Shown here piece by piece: positions 7,318 through 15,236 of a DNA stretch of 64,000 nucleotides (its first letter is position 1; the number at the start of each line of letters is the position of its first letter). Below the pieces are notes generated by a model that worked only from the letters and a program-made list of their open reading frames with translations, searched no databases and was not told the origin of the DNA. Source of the DNA: a virus; IMG/VR virus record IMGVR_UViG_3300031552_000001, positions 1-64,000 of that record. One strand, written 5' to 3'. The position numbers were made by a program, and so were the translations under genes.

Positions 7318-7776
7318 ATGAGCACTACGCCCGAAAAAAGAAAGTTTGAGGTTGGTGATGTCGTTGCGAAGTTTGAGTACAACTGGGAGCTTGTTATCAG
7401 AAAGGTCGTCAAATCTTTTAAGAGGTACGTGGTGCTTTCTGACGGGTCAAAATACTCGCACGGCGGCCATGAATGCCACAGCGGCTATATAAGTTCGTAC
7501 ATTACTATAGCATCGCCAGAGCACCTCGAGGCGTTCAGGAAAAAGCTTAAATGGGGGAAGATAGAAAAGAAATTCAACGAATTGAAAGGACGAAGAGGCG
7601 AAATGGAAATGGGCGTCCTTAATTCTTTGCTCCAAACTTTAGAGAATATTTCTAACCAGGTTGCCGCACAGGGCGGCAGGTGGGGTCAGCGTCGAAAAAC
7701 GCATATACATGGAAGCGGCACTGGCCCCACTTCACACAACAGGAGCCAAAGGAACAAAAAACATGGCACAGCATGA
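7318..7776 (+). CDS. Hypothetical protein
   Basis: 152 aa with GGAGGTG upstream of the ATG, 6 bases after the GNAT-like gene. The first 60 residues (FEVGDVVAKFEY, YVVLSDGSKYS) look like a small SH3- or Tudor-like beta-barrel. The rest is helical with a basic, probably disordered tail. No family recognised. It overlaps the start of the next gene by 14 bases. Confidence 0.6.
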   Translation: MSTTPEKRKFEVGDVVAKFEYNWELVIRKVVKSFKRYVVLSDGSKYSHGGHECHSGYISSYITIASPEHLEAFRKKLKWGKIEKKFNELKGRRGEMEMGVLNSLLQTLENISNQVAAQGGRWGQRRKTHIHGSGTGPTSHNRSQRNKKHGTA

Positions 7777-8077
7777 ACTGAAGCTATGGCCTGCGCCATT
7801 TGATGCCGTTGATAGAAATGAGAAGCGGTTCGAATATCGCAGAGATGATAGAGGCTTTGAGGTCGGTGATGTTCTCTTATTGCGTTGTTGGGATCCAGCA
7901 GCCAGTGTCTACACAGGACGAACTCTAAAGAGGCGCGTGACCTATATTGCTCGCGGGCCCATGTTCGATATCCCATTAGGCTACTGTATTATGTCAATTG
8001 AGCCGGAGGAAGAATGGCTAATTTTGATGAGGAACGATTCCCGAAGTGGGGGAAGTAAAGAGCAAATGGAAAAGTAA
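7763..8077 (+). CDS. DUF3850/ASCH-like protein
   Basis: 104 aa from ATG 7763, chosen because conserved sequence begins there. HELKLWPAPFDAV, EYRRDDRGFEVGD and VTYIARGP follow the usual order of DUF3850, an ASCH (PUA-like) domain expected to bind RNA or a modified nucleotide. Such proteins are common single-domain genes in phages; their role is not established. Family length is about 80-100 residues, so this copy is complete. Confidence 0.7.
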   Translation: MAQHELKLWPAPFDAVDRNEKRFEYRRDDRGFEVGDVLLLRCWDPAASVYTGRTLKRRVTYIARGPMFDIPLGYCIMSIEPEEEWLILMRNDSRSGGSKEQMEK

Positions 8078-8105
8078 AAACCCAACTGTAAGGAGCAAGG
8101 AAATC

Positions 8106-8306
8106 ATGACTGCTGAAAAGATTATCAAGATTCGATGCGATATACACAAAACTAACAAGTGCTATAGTTATATAGAAGTTGACTCAGAGGAGGTGTATGA
8201 GGCCCGGCAAATCGCAGCTAAAGAAGGGTGGAAGCACGACGGTGAGTATAGAGATGCGTGTCCCGAGTGCGTGGAGTTTTTGAGAGGGGTAAAGGTTTGG
8301 TGGTAG
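8106..8306 (+). CDS. Small zinc-binding hypothetical protein
   Basis: 66 aa from ATG 8106 with AAGGAGCAAGG upstream. The pattern CDIHKTNKC near residue 11 and ACPEC near residue 51 could bind one zinc ion. No family recognised. The next gene has a similarly spaced AAGGAACAAAG ribosome-binding site, suggesting one operon. Confidence 0.6.
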   Translation: MTAEKIIKIRCDIHKTNKCYSYIEVDSEEVYEARQIAAKEGWKHDGEYRDACPECVEFLRGVKVWW

Positions 8307-8351
8307 GCGCAGTATGAACTCATAAACACGGCTATAAGGAACAAAGAAACC

Positions 8352-8633
8352 ATGACAGAACAAAACCAAAACGAAGAGTGCGCCGAGGCGACCACTGTGT
8401 CTTTCATAACCGCTAAAGAGGCAAGGAGAAGGTCACTAGAAAGCATCAGGAAAGATATAGCAACTATGATAGACGAGGCGATAGACGAGCGCGACTATAA
8501 CCCAGAAATAGTTATCCCTAACGTATTTGTGGCTGAGATAACAAGTGCCCTTGAGTCGCCTGCACTTGGATATTCTGTAAAAGTAACTCCGACTGACGAT
8601 GAAAGCAGCATTCTTAGCATACGCTGGTGGTAA
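8352..8633 (+). CDS. Hypothetical protein
   Basis: 93 aa, acidic. A helical N-terminus (EARRRSLESIRKDIATMIDEAI) is followed by a short beta-rich C-terminus ending IRWW. No cysteine cluster and no recognised motif. Confidence 0.55.
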   Translation: MTEQNQNEECAEATTVSFITAKEARRRSLESIRKDIATMIDEAIDERDYNPEIVIPNVFVAEITSALESPALGYSVKVTPTDDESSILSIRWW

Positions 8634-8824
8634 CTATTTGCCTAACAGTCACCGTATAGAATTACAGCACTGTAACTGTTCTGCGAGGTTCCTCAATAAT
8701 GAGGGCCTTGCAGAGCTATTAAAGCCCCGACAATTCGGACGCCACGTGGGCGTCGGGCGCACACGCATAATGCGTGACCAAGTCCGATCAACACGGGCAA
8801 AAGACCCGCGAAGGAGAAATCATT
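8634..8824 (+). promoter_or_regulatory. Structured leader of the gene at 8825
   Basis: A gene-free stretch of 190 bases rich in short hairpins: GACGCC/GGGCGTC near 8739-8757, ACGCAT/ATGCGT near 8763-8776 and CGGG/CCCG near 8794-8809, ending in GAAGGAG before the start codon. It may be an RNA leader that controls the next gene; no known riboswitch is recognised. Confidence 0.35.
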
Positions 8825-9817
8825 ATGTTGGTACACGTACACGTAGATCATGCAGAAGCAATGAAGGCCGGTAAAGTTAGTGCTGGATACTTCGGGGTTA
8901 CGCTCACCGAAAGCGACATAGCACAACTCTCGATCGATGAAAGAGAAGAGCTGGCGAAATCTGAAAACATCGGCATATCAGATCCACCGCATCACGCGAT
9001 CGGGAAGGCGGTAAAAATAGGGATGTTTGTCTACCAAGACATTCCGATCCCAGATTCATCGATATGGTCGATCAAGAAATCACTCCGCTACAGGATCGAG
9101 CTAAGAAATAAGCTCGAGCAAGAAGAAAAAGAAGACCAATTAAAGGTAAAGGTCCAGCACGAAAAACGGTGCGCTGACTCTCTGGATTTCGCGAAGAAGT
9201 TTCTCGCTGCGTCGATTGGCGAGCAAATGTCTAGAACGTACTTCGAAGACGACGCTGCGAGTATTAGAGATGGCAAGATTTTGATTCGCGACAGTGATTG
9301 CTCGGTGGATCTTCTCCCCGACGACATCCGAGACGAATACACGGCCGCGCTCGACGAAACCATAGCGCTGGTCGCAAAGAGGACAGAAGAGCGAGCTAGG
9401 AAGTACACCGAAAGAAAGATTGCGCTGGAAAATGCAGAGAGAGAAGCTAAGGAAAAATACAACGCTGAACGGGCCGCATGGATCGCGGATCACGGGAGCA
9501 AACGGCTAAAGATGTTAGCTGCAGAAGGTATCCGACACAATGCGACGTACATCGAGGAGCGCATGGCCATCGAGCGACCAGGGTGGGAGCGATATGTTGA
9601 CATCTGTGGGGTGCACAAAGAGATTCGTGACGCGACGGAGGAGCAGCTAGACGCACTCACACAGGCTCGCGTTACCGATCCCCTTGCATATCTCTGCTGG
9701 ATTGCAGATGGCGGCCATCTTGAAGGATGCGTCCATAACACAAAGTGTGAAGAATTCATTCCAGGGCCAGCTCTTGCTTCCAACTTCCTCAAAGACATGA
9801 TCATCAAACGGATCTGA
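8825..9817 (+). CDS. Coiled-coil hypothetical protein
   Basis: 330 aa from ATG 8825, preferred over earlier in-frame starts because GAAGGAG precedes it. The N-terminal 80 residues are globular (FGVTLTESDIAQLS). Two charged helical stretches rich in Glu, Lys and Ala follow (near residues 90-120 and 180-230), probably coiled coils. The C-terminal 100 residues are globular with two cysteines (GCVHNTKCEEF). GC content looks slightly higher than in its neighbours. No family recognised. Confidence 0.6.
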   Translation: MLVHVHVDHAEAMKAGKVSAGYFGVTLTESDIAQLSIDEREELAKSENIGISDPPHHAIGKAVKIGMFVYQDIPIPDSSIWSIKKSLRYRIELRNKLEQEEKEDQLKVKVQHEKRCADSLDFAKKFLAASIGEQMSRTYFEDDAASIRDGKILIRDSDCSVDLLPDDIRDEYTAALDETIALVAKRTEERARKYTERKIALENAEREAKEKYNAERAAWIADHGSKRLKMLAAEGIRHNATYIEERMAIERPGWERYVDICGVHKEIRDATEEQLDALTQARVTDPLAYLCWIADGGHLEGCVHNTKCEEFIPGPALASNFLKDMIIKRI

Positions 9818-9912
9818 ACACTCCCATCAAGGGACTCAGCCACCAGACGATACAGTTCTGACAATTACCTCTATGGAAGTGCCATAAGAGTTATGTAGAA
9901 CTGCGATTTTAT

Positions 9913-9944
9913 ACATTGGCAGGTGTCATTAAGACGCCTGACGA
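9913..9944 (+). repeat. Solitary array-type hairpin in the Cas12-like operon leader
   Basis: CAGGTGT (9920-9926) pairs with ACGCCTG (9934-9940) around the loop CATTAAG, with TTGG on the 5-prime side. It fits the structure and loop of the array at 2626-3612. It ends about 20 bases before the GTG start of the gene at 9966, the first gene of the pair that includes the Cas12-like protein. Confidence 0.6.
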
Positions 9945-9965
9945 AGTCAAACCAGGAGTAGGGCT

Positions 9966-10325
9966 GTGGACAACAAGGAAATGAGAGCATTCGTTAACAG
10001 CGTCTTGTCTTGTTTTTCTGAGGAAGAGCTTGAGGCCGCTATGAAGGAGACTGACGACGAAAAGAGGTTAGATTTTTTCGTCAAGGGAGTAAACGCGTGG
10101 GTCACTAAACGTCTACAGGCGCTATTTCCTTGGGTAGAGCGCGTTGAAGTAGATAAGGTTTCCGGTGCCATAACAGTAGAGCACTCTTATCCAGAAGGGG
10201 TGAATATATCCTCTTATGTACGAGAGATTCTAGGAGAAAAACTACCGCAGGGCATACCCGTAGATATACGAGACGTAAGAGTGGCATCGTCCCACTTGAG
10301 CGAAAAAGTTGAGGAGGTTCCATGA
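9966..10325 (+). CDS. Hypothetical protein upstream of the Cas12-like gene
   Basis: 119 aa from GTG 9966 (CAGGAG upstream). The N-terminus is helical and acidic (SEEELEAAMKETDDEKR); the C-terminal half is an alternating beta/alpha segment (VERVEVDKVSGAITVE). It overlaps the start of the Cas12-like gene by 4 bases (ATGA), so the two are translationally coupled and may work together. No family recognised. Confidence 0.6.
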   Translation: MDNKEMRAFVNSVLSCFSEEELEAAMKETDDEKRLDFFVKGVNAWVTKRLQALFPWVERVEVDKVSGAITVEHSYPEGVNISSYVREILGEKLPQGIPVDIRDVRVASSHLSEKVEEVP

Positions 10326-11818
10326 AAAGGAAGACCAGCTCTTTACCTAGCCGGACATATCGGTACCATGTGCGCTTGGACCGAAATGATGAAGCTGTAT
10401 TCGACCGGATAGGTGCCCAATGCAAGGAGTACTACGCTGCGTTGGTGAACATAGAGAACCAAAGAAGAGCCGCTACAGAAGAGTTCCTCATCCTCAAGTA
10501 CCCGACCTTTGCTTCTTTGAGGGAGGAAATGAGCGAGTTAGAGAAAAGAGTCAAGGAAAAGGGAGTAAGAAAAGCCCTTTTCGAAGTAGGGAAGTCTTTC
10601 TCCAAAATGCTAAAAGAGCTGGTGGCCAAAGAAGCGGAGAGTCTGAAGAAGTTCACTGCGGAAGCGGTTAGACAGAAGAAGATTATAAGGGCTAGGCTTT
10701 CTGGAGAAGGACTACCCTGGGGCTCGTATAGCAAAGTAGAAATGGCTTTTTTCGCTGCGTGTAGGAAAGGCGGAGCATTAACGTGTCGCGAGAAGGAAAC
10801 GGGAGAGTCTATTGCTGTTCAAATTCAATGTACCAAACCATGCACGGTAGACGGGCTACGGTCTGACAGAAGAATACAGATTTCTACGCCGCCAACTTCC
10901 GTTTGGAGTCTTAGCTGGGGAGAAAGGAAAAGAGCAGCAAGGACAGTAGGTAAAATAAGAATAGGAACACAACGACCAGGTAGAGAGCCTGTGTGGTTTC
11001 ATTTCGCGGTTACCTACCACAGACCTTTACCTGAAGACGCCACCTTAAAGTGGGCGTGGATAGGGAGATCTCCGAGGCATGGAAGAAGCACCTATCGGCG
11101 CTGTGTAGATAATAAAGAACGCTGGCGTAAAAGATACGAGTACTACCTTTACTTAACAGTAGAGTCTTCAGCGTTCATTTCTCCACTCAGAGCCCCCACA
11201 GGAAAAACAGCGGCAATAGACGTAGACGTAGAGGTAGAGAGCCATAAGGACGGCCGCCTATCCATAGGGGAGCTTACAGATAGTAATGAAAGAAGAGAGT
11301 CGATCTTCTTCAGTGAGCACCTCCTGAATAGATTTCAGAAGTGTGATGAGTTGCAGTCCATTCGGGACAAAAACCACAATAGACTTGTAGAAGATCTACG
11401 AGAAGTCGAAGAACTGCTCACAGCAGGGTTCAGAAAGTACCTACTGGGAGAAGAACATAGAATAAGCCATCTTCATCACCTAATAACCTATGAAACTTTG
11501 GAGAATAAGGAGCTTTCTGAGAAGCTGCACAAGTGGGCAAAACAAGACCGCCATTTGAACGCATGGAAGTCTGAACAACGGGCTAAGACCCTAAGACAGA
11601 GAAGAGAAAAATGGCAGTTGCTGGCTATCGAGTTGGCAGACTACTACGACGAGATAACTATAAGCGCTCCCGCCTCACTGACCGTAAGAGGGCACTGGGA
11701 TGGTAACTTTCAAAAGAAGTGTGCCGCTGCTGGAGAGTTTATAGACGTTCTTTCCTACCAAGCGTCGAAGAGAGGCTGCAAGATAGTAAAGGTGAAAAAG
11801 AATGTCACTGAAGGGTAA
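10322..11818 (+). CDS. Cas12m/TnpB-like protein, probably nuclease-dead
   Basis: 498 aa. The N-terminus (TYRYHVRLDRND, then CKEYYAALVNIENQRRA) resembles the wedge strand and first REC helix of TnpB/Cas12 proteins, followed by a long basic helical region (residues about 60-125) and a second beta-rich part (IAVQIQC, VWFHFAVTYHRPLP). C-terminally, AIDVDVEV (near residue 299) fits RuvC-I, DEITISAPASL (near 443) fits RuvC-II but lacks the usual Glu, and FIDVLSYQASKRGCKIVKV (near 475) fits RuvC-III. The chain ends there, without the zinc finger and final Asp. This overall order resembles Cas12m, which binds DNA without cutting. I infer RNA-guided DNA binding; homology is judged by eye. Confidence 0.6.
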   Translation: MKRKTSSLPSRTYRYHVRLDRNDEAVFDRIGAQCKEYYAALVNIENQRRAATEEFLILKYPTFASLREEMSELEKRVKEKGVRKALFEVGKSFSKMLKELVAKEAESLKKFTAEAVRQKKIIRARLSGEGLPWGSYSKVEMAFFAACRKGGALTCREKETGESIAVQIQCTKPCTVDGLRSDRRIQISTPPTSVWSLSWGERKRAARTVGKIRIGTQRPGREPVWFHFAVTYHRPLPEDATLKWAWIGRSPRHGRSTYRRCVDNKERWRKRYEYYLYLTVESSAFISPLRAPTGKTAAIDVDVEVESHKDGRLSIGELTDSNERRESIFFSEHLLNRFQKCDELQSIRDKNHNRLVEDLREVEELLTAGFRKYLLGEEHRISHLHHLITYETLENKELSEKLHKWAKQDRHLNAWKSEQRAKTLRQRREKWQLLAIELADYYDEITISAPASLTVRGHWDGNFQKKCAAAGEFIDVLSYQASKRGCKIVKVKKNVTEG

Positions 11819-12092
11819 ACTACAATGTTGGTGGAAGAGAAGTCACGTAATAACAGAAGATATGACCACACAATCGCCGGTTCTATGCAAACGATGTGGG
11901 GTGAAGATTTATTACAAAAAGGAAGTGGTGCACCTGTTGCTTAAAGGAAAGCAATCAGCATGTGGCCTCACTACGGACGCTCTTCTTTCATGGCCTAAAG
12001 GGCATTGCTGGGTCGGCAAGTCTCAATGGGGGTATACTGAAGGATGCCTGCAATGTCCAAAGTGTGAAGAAGTTTACCGTAGTTCTAAATGA
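11802..12092 (+). CDS. Zinc-binding protein overlapping the Cas12-like gene
   Basis: 96 aa, starting 17 bases inside the end of the Cas12-like gene. Four cysteines in two pairs (LCKRCG near residue 29 and CPKC near residue 86) plus CGL and CW in between suggest a zinc ribbon with a long insertion. Because the upstream protein lacks the zinc finger usual in TnpB, this could be a split partner, but nothing in the sequence proves it. A strong terminator follows 18 bases after the stop, marking the operon end. Confidence 0.6.
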   Translation: MSLKGKLQCWWKRSHVITEDMTTQSPVLCKRCGVKIYYKKEVVHLLLKGKQSACGLTTDALLSWPKGHCWVGKSQWGYTEGCLQCPKCEEVYRSSK

Positions 12093-12109
12093 CCAGACTC
12101 TCATTCGGA

Positions 12110-12146
12110 GGGGACTATATTAAACTCTACCTTTAATATAGTCCCC
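12110..12146 (+). terminator. Intrinsic terminator
   Basis: A 15-bp stem (GGGGACTATATTAAA with its perfect complement) around the loop CTCTACC, followed by TTCTTT. It closes the Cas12-like operon. Confidence 0.8.
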
Positions 12147-12233
12147 TTCTTTGCGCCATACTAACCCTACGTTTAATAAGAGGGCGAAAGTTTGTGCACC
12201 TAAACACTAGACAAGTATTTCAGGAGGTGGAAA

Positions 12234-12836
12234 ATGTGTAAACGGGGGTCAAAGAGGGCACTTGAGATAAAAATCCCTAGCTATAGATCTCAAACCCACA
12301 AGGCTTACATACAGAAAATTAACGTAGATTCCTGCCTCTACTGGGTAGTGAAAGCCCTAAACGAAATAGGGGTAAATACTACATATTCATGCTGCGGCCA
12401 CGGTGAGGGGTTGGGAAAGATATCCCTAGAGGACGGGCGACATCTTCTAATAACACCCGATTCTCAAGCCGCAAAAGAAATGGAGATGGCTTACGCGCCT
12501 CGCTGTGCTAGCGACAAAAAGTTAAAGCCTTCAAAGAAACAGGGTAATGCTAGGCGAGGCGTGAAATCAAAATGGCAAGGCTTGCATTCCTACCGTTACT
12601 CCAAAAGTCCTCTTGAATTAAAATTTGCCAAAGCATGGCAAAGCTACAACGAGAAACCGCACTCTGAAGGAATGCTAGACGCTCTGTTGGAAAGAGGCAC
12701 ACTTCCAAACGACTCTCCCCCTCTCACTGCTAAAACGGCAGCCAATACTATTATCCAATGGCTGGGAAGCCAGGCGGGTCAAGGCTTCCTGAGAGATGTA
12801 ATGAACGAGCAGAAGGGCACCAATGAGTTACCCTAA
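12234..12836 (+). CDS. Hypothetical protein with SCCGHG motif
   Basis: 200 aa with CAGGAGGTGG upstream. Residues about 40-80 (TTYSCCGHGEG, then SLEDGRHLLI) match a small conserved module seen in many phage proteins, in which a Cys-Cys-Gly-His turn precedes a beta hairpin. The middle is basic and the C-terminus helical. Its function is not known. It overlaps the next gene by 14 bases. Confidence 0.6.
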   Translation: MCKRGSKRALEIKIPSYRSQTHKAYIQKINVDSCLYWVVKALNEIGVNTTYSCCGHGEGLGKISLEDGRHLLITPDSQAAKEMEMAYAPRCASDKKLKPSKKQGNARRGVKSKWQGLHSYRYSKSPLELKFAKAWQSYNEKPHSEGMLDALLERGTLPNDSPPLTAKTAANTIIQWLGSQAGQGFLRDVMNEQKGTNELP

Positions 12837-13572
12837 AAGAGATACACCGAATCTTCAAAATTGCCCTCCTCCAGTTACCGACAGTTCTGTAAGAGAATCA
12901 TTTGCAAAAGATAAGGTATTGGACCTGAATTACGAGACTGTTGAAGAAAGGCTTACCGCCATGTTCGAACTGAAAAGTGAACATGGTGGCAAAAGGATCG
13001 GATGTTGCGACAAAGAGCAATGGGAGTTCGGCGGGCATGTTACGCTTGGAAGGCTGTGGACTTCTATATTCGTTTGTCTGAGTTGTAAGAAGGTAGCGTT
13101 TGTGGTGCTTCTCAAAGAAGCCTTTTACCGCACAGAAGACATAGGGTACGGTCTAGCGCTGTTTGGAACAATCTATGAAGAAGGAAAGATACAATTCGAA
13201 CTAGGGTATCGTGCAGTAAGAGTGGCAAACGGAACATTAGAGCGTATTACTGTATCTGACATAGCCGCTTCTATGCTTCCCACTTTAAAAAATCATGTGG
13301 AAAGTGAGTTAGCATTAGGGCTTTTGCAGCTCATATCTAGAAGACAACTTCAGTTTTCTGATTTCTGTAATAGCCCTCTGTTCCCTCTAAGGGACCTAAA
13401 GACCAAATGCAAAGAATCTGGGTGCGACGGCGTAGTTGTCGTTTCCAGAGACCCTGCTAATCTCACGCTTAATGTAGATATGATTTACTGTATTAAATGC
13501 GGAAAGAGGTACGTCTTAGATACCCAAGGGTTGACAGGAAAGGAGCTCGAACAAAAGCTCTACGGATTATGA
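12823..13572 (+). CDS. Zinc-binding hypothetical protein
   Basis: 249 aa. Three cysteine groups are visible: GCCDKE with CLSCKK (residues about 65-88), CKESGC near 205 and YCIKCGKRY near 225; the last two form a zinc ribbon around a beta hairpin. The central part is globular. No catalytic motif recognised. It is coupled to the previous gene by overlap. Confidence 0.6.
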   Translation: MSYPKRDTPNLQNCPPPVTDSSVRESFAKDKVLDLNYETVEERLTAMFELKSEHGGKRIGCCDKEQWEFGGHVTLGRLWTSIFVCLSCKKVAFVVLLKEAFYRTEDIGYGLALFGTIYEEGKIQFELGYRAVRVANGTLERITVSDIAASMLPTLKNHVESELALGLLQLISRRQLQFSDFCNSPLFPLRDLKTKCKESGCDGVVVVSRDPANLTLNVDMIYCIKCGKRYVLDTQGLTGKELEQKLYGL

Positions 13573-13830
13573 CAAAATGAGATATTTTGTTGTTATAAGA
13601 ACTTAGGAAAAGAATGTCAGTATTCTCTAATCTGCACGTTAGGAAAAGCTGGCATTCTGTGTGGTGTAGATGGCAATGGGGTCCTCTACACAAAGGTCCC
13701 TCGGTCTTCCTCACGTAAGACCGGGGGACTTACTCCCGCCTCCCCATACTAGCTTGTCATCTAAAGATCTCAGATAGCTGATAGTTCATAACCACTTTCT
13801 GATGCCCTTAGATGGGCCAAGGAGAACCCC
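13573..13830 (+). ncRNA. Gene-free region with a Y-shaped RNA structure
   Basis: 258 bases without a credible gene. An outer stem ATGGGG (13676-13681) with CCCCAT (13742-13747) encloses a 13-bp hairpin, 13696-13708 with 13717-13729, containing a single G-T pair. A smaller hairpin, AGAAT/ATTCT, lies near 13611-13625. The structure may be a small RNA or a leader/terminator; no known family recognised. A short AAGGAGA precedes the gene at 13831. Confidence 0.4.
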
Positions 13831-14493
13831 ATGCAGTACTGCCCCACACACCGTCCCCATTTCACTTGTGTAGAAGAAGAAAAAGCGTATTTCCAAGCAA
13901 TCATTGAAGAGATACTTTGTCACTGCGCCGAAAAGAATGTGCGCGTACCTGAGATGCCAATCAAGCATGATGGCACCGGATTGTGGATCCATGTAAGAGA
14001 CGTTATCGGGTACCTCAACGCTCTAGGAGGCAAAGACTTCACAAGCCATCTCAGGTCGCTTGATGAGCGAGCAAGGAAAAGCAAAGCCGCATGGGAGAAA
14101 TGGGCTACTGTCCATTCTTCCGCAACGGTGAGGCGAGAGATTGAGGATTGCGCCCCCATAAGCTGGTCCAAAGTCCATTCAGACTTTCTGAAATGGTTAT
14201 GTCCAGCCGGTGAAGGGCTATCCACAAGACAAATCTTTCCGGCACCTCGCAATCATGAAAGATGCTCTGTGTACGACAACTACACAATTGGACTTCACGG
14301 AGTAATCAAGGCTCTAGTATCCTGCGCAGAACTGCCAGAAGAAACAACTGCCTCTGTTTCCGAACCCGTCACCTTTTCTTGCGAAGAGGACGGGGGTGTT
14401 ATCAAAAGAATTGGTGTGCGCGTGGTTGTGAAAGCCCCCCACCTGCTCGAGAACCTGGAAGCGGCTTACGTGATTTTGAACAATAGGCGCTAA
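13831..14493 (+). CDS. Hypothetical protein
   Basis: 220 aa. The N-terminus (CPTHRPHFTCVEEE) has Cys and His residues that could bind metal; the rest is mixed alpha/beta with no repeats or motif. AAGGAGA supports the start. It stands alone between two gaps, so it may have its own promoter. Confidence 0.6.
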   Translation: MQYCPTHRPHFTCVEEEKAYFQAIIEEILCHCAEKNVRVPEMPIKHDGTGLWIHVRDVIGYLNALGGKDFTSHLRSLDERARKSKAAWEKWATVHSSATVRREIEDCAPISWSKVHSDFLKWLCPAGEGLSTRQIFPAPRNHERCSVYDNYTIGLHGVIKALVSCAELPEETTASVSEPVTFSCEEDGGVIKRIGVRVVVKAPHLLENLEAAYVILNNRR

Positions 14494-14617
14494 ACAAGCG
14501 GCTCGGACAAAAGCACTAGAGCAGTCTAGTACCGTTCCTACATGCAACTCACACAGCTCACATTGCTTCTCGTTTCGGGAGGCTCTGCATTCGTGTGTGA
14601 ATTCAAGGAGAACTTAG

Positions 14618-15034
14618 ATGGCAGTTCACTCTTTTCAACCAAGCGTCGAAGCAGCTCGCAAGGCGGCCTTAGAAAAGGCGTTCAGACTGGAAAAGACAGG
14701 GTATCAAATCCGCCCAAGAGAATTGGACCTTCTTCACTATGACTCGTCAACAAACGAGTCGTACAAAATAATATGGGAGGAGAAAATAAAATACTCTGAG
14801 AAAGAAGAACGGCGGATAGGGGTGGAGGAAAAGAAAGCGAACGGTTCCGCTCAGTTTCGCGCCATTGCCACAACCTGTGACGAATGTGACGTGGACCCTG
14901 AGTGGCGTGTGCGGTCAGACTGGAAGCAAACCTACGAAGAAGCCCTCAAGTTCGCTCGCAGAGTCAGTGGAGAAGGGGAAGCCTACGCAAAGAAAAAAGG
15001 CTATACCACTCCGAAAGATTTGGTAGCTAAATAG
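14618..15034 (+). CDS. Hypothetical protein
   Basis: 138 aa with AAGGAG upstream. It is charged and mostly helical, with a TCDECDVDP segment near residue 87. No recognised family. An intrinsic terminator starts 6 bases after the stop. Confidence 0.6.
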   Translation: MAVHSFQPSVEAARKAALEKAFRLEKTGYQIRPRELDLLHYDSSTNESYKIIWEEKIKYSEKEERRIGVEEKKANGSAQFRAIATTCDECDVDPEWRVRSDWKQTYEEALKFARRVSGEGEAYAKKKGYTTPKDLVAK

Positions 15035-15039
15035 GACAA

Positions 15040-15085
15040 ATAAACAAAGGCGTTGAAGGGTTAAACCCTCGGCGCTTTTGTTTAT
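15040..15085 (+). terminator. Intrinsic terminator
   Basis: Arms 15040-15061 and 15065-15085 pair almost fully around TAA, with a T-rich 3-prime arm (CTTTTGTTTAT). It ends the transcript of the gene at 14618. Confidence 0.75.
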
Positions 15086-15236
15086 CTATCTACGGGTTAT
15101 TTGCAGCTAACGAAAGTACGAACTGTTCATACTTCCTTATATAAATTCTCTGGCCAAGAAGGTTTAAACGGGAAAAGCCTCTGTAGGAAACCCAGATACT
15201 TGTACGGCACAGAGAGCTCTACACAAAGGTATACCA

